Shown one piece after another: positions 60,357 to 64,000 of a stretch of DNA of 64,000 nt. The notes under the pieces were generated by a model. It did no database searches. It saw nothing but the letters and a program-made list of their open reading frames with translations, and was not told the DNA's origin. How positions within the stretch are numbered: position 1 is the first letter of the stretch; every line of letters begins with the position of its first letter. This stretch comes from Halomonas organivorans (lineage in GTDB: Bacteria > Pseudomonadota > Gammaproteobacteria > Pseudomonadales > Halomonadaceae). Made by a program: the position numbers and the translations under genes. Location of the stretch: contig NZ_JACHXM010000002.1 of assembly GCF_014192055.1 (NCBI RefSeq), positions 124,001 to 188,000 on the forward strand, read 5' to 3'.

Positions 60357-60692
60357 TTAACTATTGGTTAAGTCAGTAGGCCCTTCAGGCAGCCATTCGA
60401 TATTTAAGCCACCATCACCAAAACGAACGACACCTTCCTTTTTCGGTAGTTCATTGCATTGATCCCGGTACTGAATAAAGTTATCAAGCAATTCTATTAG
60501 GTGCACTTTGAACCCTGACTCAGTGGCCTTCTCAAAAATTTCGTCTTCAACCACCCAACGAGTGCCGCTTAAGCGAGCTTCATTATCTTCCGCACAGAAA
60601 ACCACTTCACCGTTTGCTTTCATAACCTCAGGGTATTGCTTGACAAGCATAGCAAGGCGAGTAGCTTCGAAGTCTTGATCAAAATTTGGCAT
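60357..60692 (-). CDS. Cassette 5, first gene: hypothetical, 111 aa
   Basis: Not recognised. A soluble acidic 111-residue protein starting MPNFDQDFEATRLAMLV and ending in a VVRFGDGGLNIEWLPEG beta-rich segment. It is separated by only a few bases from the downstream gene, suggesting linked function (for example a paired stress or immunity module), but this is speculation. About 68 bases separate its start from attC site E, room for its own promoter. Confidence 0.65.
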   Translation of the reverse strand: MPNFDQDFEATRLAMLVKQYPEVMKANGEVVFCAEDNEARLSGTRWVVEDEIFEKATESGFKVHLIELLDNFIQYRDQCNELPKKEGVVRFGDGGLNIEWLPEGPTDLTNS

Positions 60693-60759
60693 ACTTATTC
60701 CTTCTGCTCGTTATTTTTTCACCTAGAGAAAAATAGGCGACAGATTGCGTCTAAGAGGC

Positions 60760-60860
60760 GCATAACGCTTTCCACAGCTGCATTTTTGGAGGAGCCCGTT
60801 TGTGCTATTCAGCACAAAAAGGAGCGACGGAAAAATGTCAGCTGGTGCAATTTGTTATAA
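60760..60860 (-). other. attC site E
   Basis: A 101-base site with cores GCATAAC (plus strand, left) and GTTATAA (right). Arms CTTTCCACAGCTG and CAGCTGG-type pair, and the centre carries a TTTGTGC/GCACAAA hairpin as a long variable loop. It follows the stop of cassette 4 by a few bases. Confidence 0.8.
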
Positions 60861-60866
60861 CATTGA

Positions 60867-61223
60867 CTAGCTTTCCTGAACACTCTTAGAGAACTCCGAT
60901 AGTGAATCGCTAAGTTCTATACAGCCGAAATCGAAATCAAAATAGCAAACTTTACCTAAGTTTTTACTTTCACAGCCAAGACATAGAACCATATTTCCAT
61001 AAAACTCAGCTACCGGGGCAATACCCGACTGAGAAGTATACAGATGAAAGTTCTCCCAAATTATTTCCAATTTCTCAATAGAAAACACTTCCATTATTTC
61101 AAGATTGGAGTCAGGTATAGCTTTTTCCAATGAATCAAACAACCTGGTTTGGAATGACTTACCTTCTAACGAGGATAACTCATCCATGTGTAGCTCTAGA
61201 TAGTCTCGAAAATATTTGTCCAT
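60867..61223 (-). CDS. Cassette 4: hypothetical, 118 aa (SUKH-like?)
   Basis: A 118-residue acidic cytoplasmic protein. Its end (GNMVLCLGCESKNLGKVCYFDFDFG followed by ELSDSLSEFSKSV) is reminiscent of SMI1/KNR4 (SUKH) immunity-type proteins, which close with a similar strand-turn plus SxxEF helix; the N-terminal part is not convincing. The start is 16 bases from attC site D. If SUKH-like it could be an orphan immunity gene. Confidence 0.65.
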   Translation of the reverse strand: MDKYFRDYLELHMDELSSLEGKSFQTRLFDSLEKAIPDSNLEIMEVFSIEKLEIIWENFHLYTSQSGIAPVAEFYGNMVLCLGCESKNLGKVCYFDFDFGCIELSDSLSEFSKSVQES

Positions 61224-61238
61224 AGTTAACGATATGAG

Positions 61239-61310
61239 TTATAACGCCAAAGCTCACCTGCTGCTTTGGAGCGCAGCGGAAAAACAGTCAGGTGCAGCGC
61301 CTTGTTGGGC
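61239..61310 (-). other. attC site D
   Basis: A 72-base site with left core TTATAAC and right core GTTGGGC (plus strand). Arms CGCCAAAGCTCACCTG and CAGGTGCAGCGCC pair imperfectly, as in typical attC folded strands. The stop of cassette 3 lies six bases away. Confidence 0.85.
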
Positions 61311-61315
61311 GGGAC

Positions 61316-61732
61316 TTACCACGCTACCAGCTCGCCGGAACCACCACCTTCAGATGGAAAATCCTTGAAGTGAGGCAAGTCATCTACGATGGGCAGGACC
61401 GCGTGCTGACATTGAACGTGTAGTTGTGGCTTGAAATTCCCCTTCGGCAACAGAAACGCATTTACGCTCCGAAGACCCGCGTGCGTGATCTCCGAAAACA
61501 AATGAGTGCCGCAAGCCTCGCAACGCATTCTTTGAGTCGTCTTCACCACGATAGGAGTGGGAGTTCCGTTAACCACTTTAACCGACGTCGCCGGGTAAGT
61601 GGACGATGCAACATACGCGGCACCATGGGCTGCCCGACAATCATCACAGTGACAGTACGCTTGCACGACCGGCTGCCCTGAGAGTTCCAAGCTAATTTTG
61701 CCGCAACGGCAATGCACATCTACTGTCTTCAA
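61316..61732 (-). CDS. Cassette 3: GFA-family (DUF636) protein
   Basis: A 138-residue zinc-binding protein of the glutathione-dependent formaldehyde-activating (GFA/CENP-V) fold. Zinc ligands are visible in HCRCGKI, CHCDDC and RCEACGTHLF. Such proteins are common in integron cassettes and usually lack proven GFA activity. The start is a TTG at 61732 because AGGAG lies at ideal spacing; a longer frame would begin inside attC site C. Confidence 0.85.
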   Translation of the reverse strand: MKTVDVHCRCGKISLELSGQPVVQAYCHCDDCRAAHGAAYVASSTYPATSVKVVNGTPTPIVVKTTQRMRCEACGTHLFSEITHAGLRSVNAFLLPKGNFKPQLHVQCQHAVLPIVDDLPHFKDFPSEGGGSGELVAW

Positions 61733-61759
61733 GTTTTTCTCCTCTCGGTCGTTACTGAC

Positions 61760-61815
61760 GCCCAACGTCCTACTCAGCCGACGCGTTAACGGTCGGCTGC
61801 AGTAGTTTGTTATGT
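61760..61815 (-). other. attC site C
   Basis: A short 56-base site with cores GCCCAAC (left) and GTTATGT (right) and long near-perfect arms around CAGCCGAC/GTCGGCTG. The last codons of cassette 2, encoding LLQPTVNASAE, lie inside it. Confidence 0.88.
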
Positions 61816-63290
61816 TCGTCTGTCTCCGTTGATCTTTGTTTCAGAACAACGTCATCATGCTTAAGAAAGCTCGAATTAAATCTTTCTTCTAAGTTATCCC
61901 AGTCAATCGTTAGTGCTGCCAGTAAAATCTGAACTATAATCAAAACCCCAACAAGCAATGAATATCTCCTATTGAAGCGGAGATTTTGAACCTGCATTTC
62001 ACTATTTAATCCGGACAGCCTACGATCTATAGATGCTTTTAATTCATCAGCGAGCTGAAGCCTATATTTTGCAATTCTTTTTGCGCTATCCGAGTAAGAC
62101 TCCCTACAGCCATGAGGAATCTCTCTCTGAATCGCCAGAATATTTTCCCTTAATGATTCTAGCTTGTTGGTAGACTCGAAAAGTATGTCATAGTTTGTTT
62201 CAACCTTGTTTGAGTTCTTCAATAATGCTGAATTAGCATACTCCGAAATCTCTTTCTGTTGTCTTGCTACATCAATAAACATTGAGATAAATATGTGTGA
62301 GTCATATAGAGCTAACCCATTCCGAGCAAAATTATCAAACTGGTCAAACTCGTCTAAGCTTTTGCTCTTTATAAACAACGCATCTAGATCATTCTTCTCT
62401 ACCATGTAACGGCTTAAGAAGTGTTCTGAATCATCACTGCTTATTTTTTCATCAAAAAAGCCAAGACTTCGTCGACAAGCGTGAACATGGCTATCATCCT
62501 CGCATTCATCAACTTCGACAAAATAAGGCTCATTAGTATCTCGATAGATATCTGCAATTAGCGTTAACTTTGATTCATCCTTAGTTATTCGCCATAGTCT
62601 AAGGACCTTTTTAGCCATACTGACTACATCGCTGCAAACCTTATTTATATTCTCATTTATAAGGTCTTCAACTAGGTTTCGTTTGTCATGATGTTGAATA
62701 GCTCTAAATTGCTGTGAAAATGGATTTGCGGAAGCAAAGGCGTAGTATCTCTTTACCTCTCCAACATCAACGCCGGAGACCATTCCTGTTGCTGACTCCT
62801 TCAGAAAAAAATATAAGGACAAATAATTAATTCCATACGAGTATTTGGACAGAGACACGTAACAAGAATCACAAAACTCTGTTTCTTCCTCCATTCTCAA
62901 TAGCGAAGTCATCCTGTTTTCTCTGTGAAAATGAATCCAACCTAAATTTCTGTACCCGCCACCATGGTCATACTTGTTTTCAAAGACGGAATCATCTCTC
63001 TCAGGGTTGTAATCACCAGGAGACGCATTGGACTTTAGCCATCGGCGAATCGAATCCAAATCATCAGGATCAACCTTTACAACTACGCTTATCGCTTTCC
63101 ACGTGAAGCTTCCATCAAAAAGACTGGCATATTTTATTCGATCCTCTTTTTCATATAGATGCTGGATCGACTCTTGCTCTTTCCGAGAATAGCTCTTTGC
63201 AATAAATCGAAGCCACTTAGGAAATACCCAAGGAATCAACCTGGCTAGGAGTAAGACAATTTCAGTATATTTGGCTTTTATAGGTTTCAT
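61770..63290 (-). CDS. Cassette 2: large membrane-linked hypothetical, 506 aa
   Basis: Not recognised. A 506-residue protein, unusually long for a cassette. The N-terminus has an amphipathic helix (EIVLLLARLIPWVF). The middle is soluble and rich in charged helices, including a CDSCYVSL and a DECEDDSHVHACRR cysteine/histidine region. A coiled-coil-like segment precedes a single membrane helix near residue 455 (SLLVGVLIIVQILLAALTI). The C-terminal ~11 residues are encoded within the attC site. Base composition differs strongly from the chromosome. Confidence 0.75.
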   Translation of the reverse strand: MKPIKAKYTEIVLLLARLIPWVFPKWLRFIAKSYSRKEQESIQHLYEKEDRIKYASLFDGSFTWKAISVVVKVDPDDLDSIRRWLKSNASPGDYNPERDDSVFENKYDHGGGYRNLGWIHFHRENRMTSLLRMEEETEFCDSCYVSLSKYSYGINYLSLYFFLKESATGMVSGVDVGEVKRYYAFASANPFSQQFRAIQHHDKRNLVEDLINENINKVCSDVVSMAKKVLRLWRITKDESKLTLIADIYRDTNEPYFVEVDECEDDSHVHACRRSLGFFDEKISSDDSEHFLSRYMVEKNDLDALFIKSKSLDEFDQFDNFARNGLALYDSHIFISMFIDVARQQKEISEYANSALLKNSNKVETNYDILFESTNKLESLRENILAIQREIPHGCRESYSDSAKRIAKYRLQLADELKASIDRRLSGLNSEMQVQNLRFNRRYSLLVGVLIIVQILLAALTIDWDNLEERFNSSFLKHDDVVLKQRSTETDEHNKLLQPTVNASAE

Positions 63291-63312
63291 TATTTTATTT
63301 CAGGCACAAAAA

Positions 63313-63390
63313 ACATAACGCCCGGCTCACGCGCCGATTTGGAGCCGCGAAGCGGCGTAAAATTGGTCGCTGTGCAGCCGATTGTTAGGC
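63313..63390 (-). other. attC site B
   Basis: A 78-base site with left core ACATAAC and right core GTTAGGC (plus strand). Its centre GCCGCGAAGCGGC resembles the loop of the classical aadA attC. The stop codon of cassette 1 lies within the GTTAGGC core. Confidence 0.88.
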
Positions 63391-63915
63391 CAGTTGTTCA
63401 TTCACAAACTCCTGAACTTCCGCAATAAAATTCAAAACTTGCTCCCGAGAAAGCACGCCATGTGTCAGAGGCTTACCTTCCAACTTTTCGTCAATCGTCA
63501 CCGTGGCCCAACTCACTGGGAGCATTTTCCTGTCGTGATCTGAAAACCTGAAACGAAAATCATGCGAAAAGCAGTTCCGAATAATGCGCCAAAACTGATA
63601 CCAAGTTTGCGCCCTGAAAAGATCCATTTGCCCAGTAGTGCTGCAGTAATACTTCGTTATTTCAAATAGTTCCTTCAGTGCAGCGCGGTGAACAGTGTCA
63701 AAAAGCTCAGAAAAAGCAATCTTCGACACTTCTTCGTCGTTTAACAGAGCGGCAACATCTCGATCATCAAAGGACTTAGGGAAATCTAACGCGCTAGACC
63801 ACTCGTCATAGAAAGCCGGCATGTCTTCATAGGAGAACAGTACGATTGCTGCATAGACAAGCTTACAGTTGTTCTGACTTGTGCGATAAATCCCGAGTAG
63901 CTCATCCTTGGTCAT
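63385..63915 (-). CDS. Cassette 1: hypothetical, possible HEPN-like, 176 aa
   Basis: A 176-residue helical protein of unknown function. An R-x4-H motif (RNCFSH) in a helix near residue 113 matches the catalytic signature of HEPN-fold ribonucleases and related C-terminal helices, so a toxin- or defence-type RNase is possible but unproven. The start is eight bases from the neighbouring attC core and the stop is inside the attC of its own cassette, as expected for a compact cassette. Confidence 0.7.
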   Translation of the reverse strand: MTKDELLGIYRTSQNNCKLVYAAIVLFSYEDMPAFYDEWSSALDFPKSFDDRDVAALLNDEEVSKIAFSELFDTVHRAALKELFEITKYYCSTTGQMDLFRAQTWYQFWRIIRNCFSHDFRFRFSDHDRKMLPVSWATVTIDEKLEGKPLTHGVLSREQVLNFIAEVQEFVNEQLA

Positions 63916-63922
63916 ATTTATG

Positions 63923-64000
63923 GCCTAACGCCCGGCTTTGGGGTGGACTTGTAGCCGCGCAGCGGCGAAAAGGCCGTCCCAGCCCCGAAGGGGCGACAAC
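63923..64000 (-). other. attC site A (cut by window edge)
   Basis: The left core GCCTAAC and arm CGCCCGGCTTTGGGG, with a central GTAGCCGCGCAGCGGC hairpin and the start of the partner arm (GTCCCAGCCCC), are visible. The right core lies past the edge. It belongs to another cassette to the right. Confidence 0.75.

Larger units (their letters stand above)
59598..64000 (-). mobile_element. Integron gene-cassette array (distal part)
   Basis: Six minus-strand genes in an AT-rich block are separated by attC-like sites whose ends match RYYYAAC/GTTRRRY and whose arms pair. Each site lies directly after a gene or two-gene unit, with stop codons falling in or near it. Five cassettes are complete; a further attC is cut by the right edge. 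The orientation predicts attI and intI to the right. No integrase is present in the window, so the class (mobile or chromosomal) cannot be told. Confidence 0.85.

Overview
This is a 64-kb, mostly very GC-rich bacterial chromosome segment. Gene content points to a halophilic gammaproteobacterium, most likely Halomonas or a close relative. This is inferred from the leucine-degradation (liu) operon, a TRAP transporter, a LodA/LodB pair, a MacAB-OMF pump and overall style; no rRNA or tRNA gene is present to confirm it.

Layout. 1-6.5 kb: 3' part of an NYN/LabA-like gene, a sodium:solute symporter, an EamA exporter divergent from a MarR regulator with three matching palindromes between them, a VOC protein, a patatin-like lipase and two small unknown genes. 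6.8-7.9 kb: copper-delivery pair (PCu(A)C chaperone and SCO1/SenC). 8-12.5 kb: MacA-MacB-outer-membrane-factor operon. 12.5-19.3 kb: TfoX-N protein, two AraC regulators, an AhpD-like protein, a LodA-like quinoprotein oxidase with its LodB partner, DUF503 and a small secreted protein. 19.4-26.4 kb: two medium-chain dehydrogenases, then a molybdenum-hydroxylase operon (MocA-like, IorA/IorB-like, XdhC) and a second copy of the small secreted protein. 26.6-31 kb: methyltransferase, AraC-GyrI regulator, DinB protein, lipoate-ligase-like protein. 30.2-33.5 kb: tungstate-type ABC importer (TupBCA) with a divergent HTH plus substrate-binding-like regulator. 33.5-38.6 kb: SDR and flavin monooxygenase facing a sigma-54 activator, with a -24/-12 promoter and paired upstream palindromes. 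38.8-46.9 kb: complete liu pathway (isovaleryl-CoA dehydrogenase, methylcrotonyl-CoA carboxylase beta, methylglutaconyl-CoA hydratase, carboxylase alpha, HMG-CoA lyase), interrupted by a 66-bp-period repeat array; the lyase 3' end is tandemly triplicated. 47.4-52.4 kb: TRAP transporter with an embedded TetR gene and an amidohydrolase. 52.4-59.5 kb: TetR/FabF pair, a diguanylate cyclase, an OsmC-YcaO protein, a nitrilase-family amidase and a PagL-like outer-membrane protein.

From about 59.6 kb to the right edge, composition drops sharply to AT-rich, and every gene lies on the minus strand, separated by attC-like sites. I read this as the distal end of an integron gene-cassette array: five cassettes with six genes, mostly of unknown function, plus part of a further attC. 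The orientation predicts the integrase beyond the right edge. This is the most unusual part of the window. Other unexplained structure includes the HMG-CoA lyase 3' triplication, a 3'-end segment shared with the amidohydrolase gene 5.4 kb away, a family of four near-identical terminator hairpins, and a sigma-54 activator whose GAFTGA loop reads GAFTGG.
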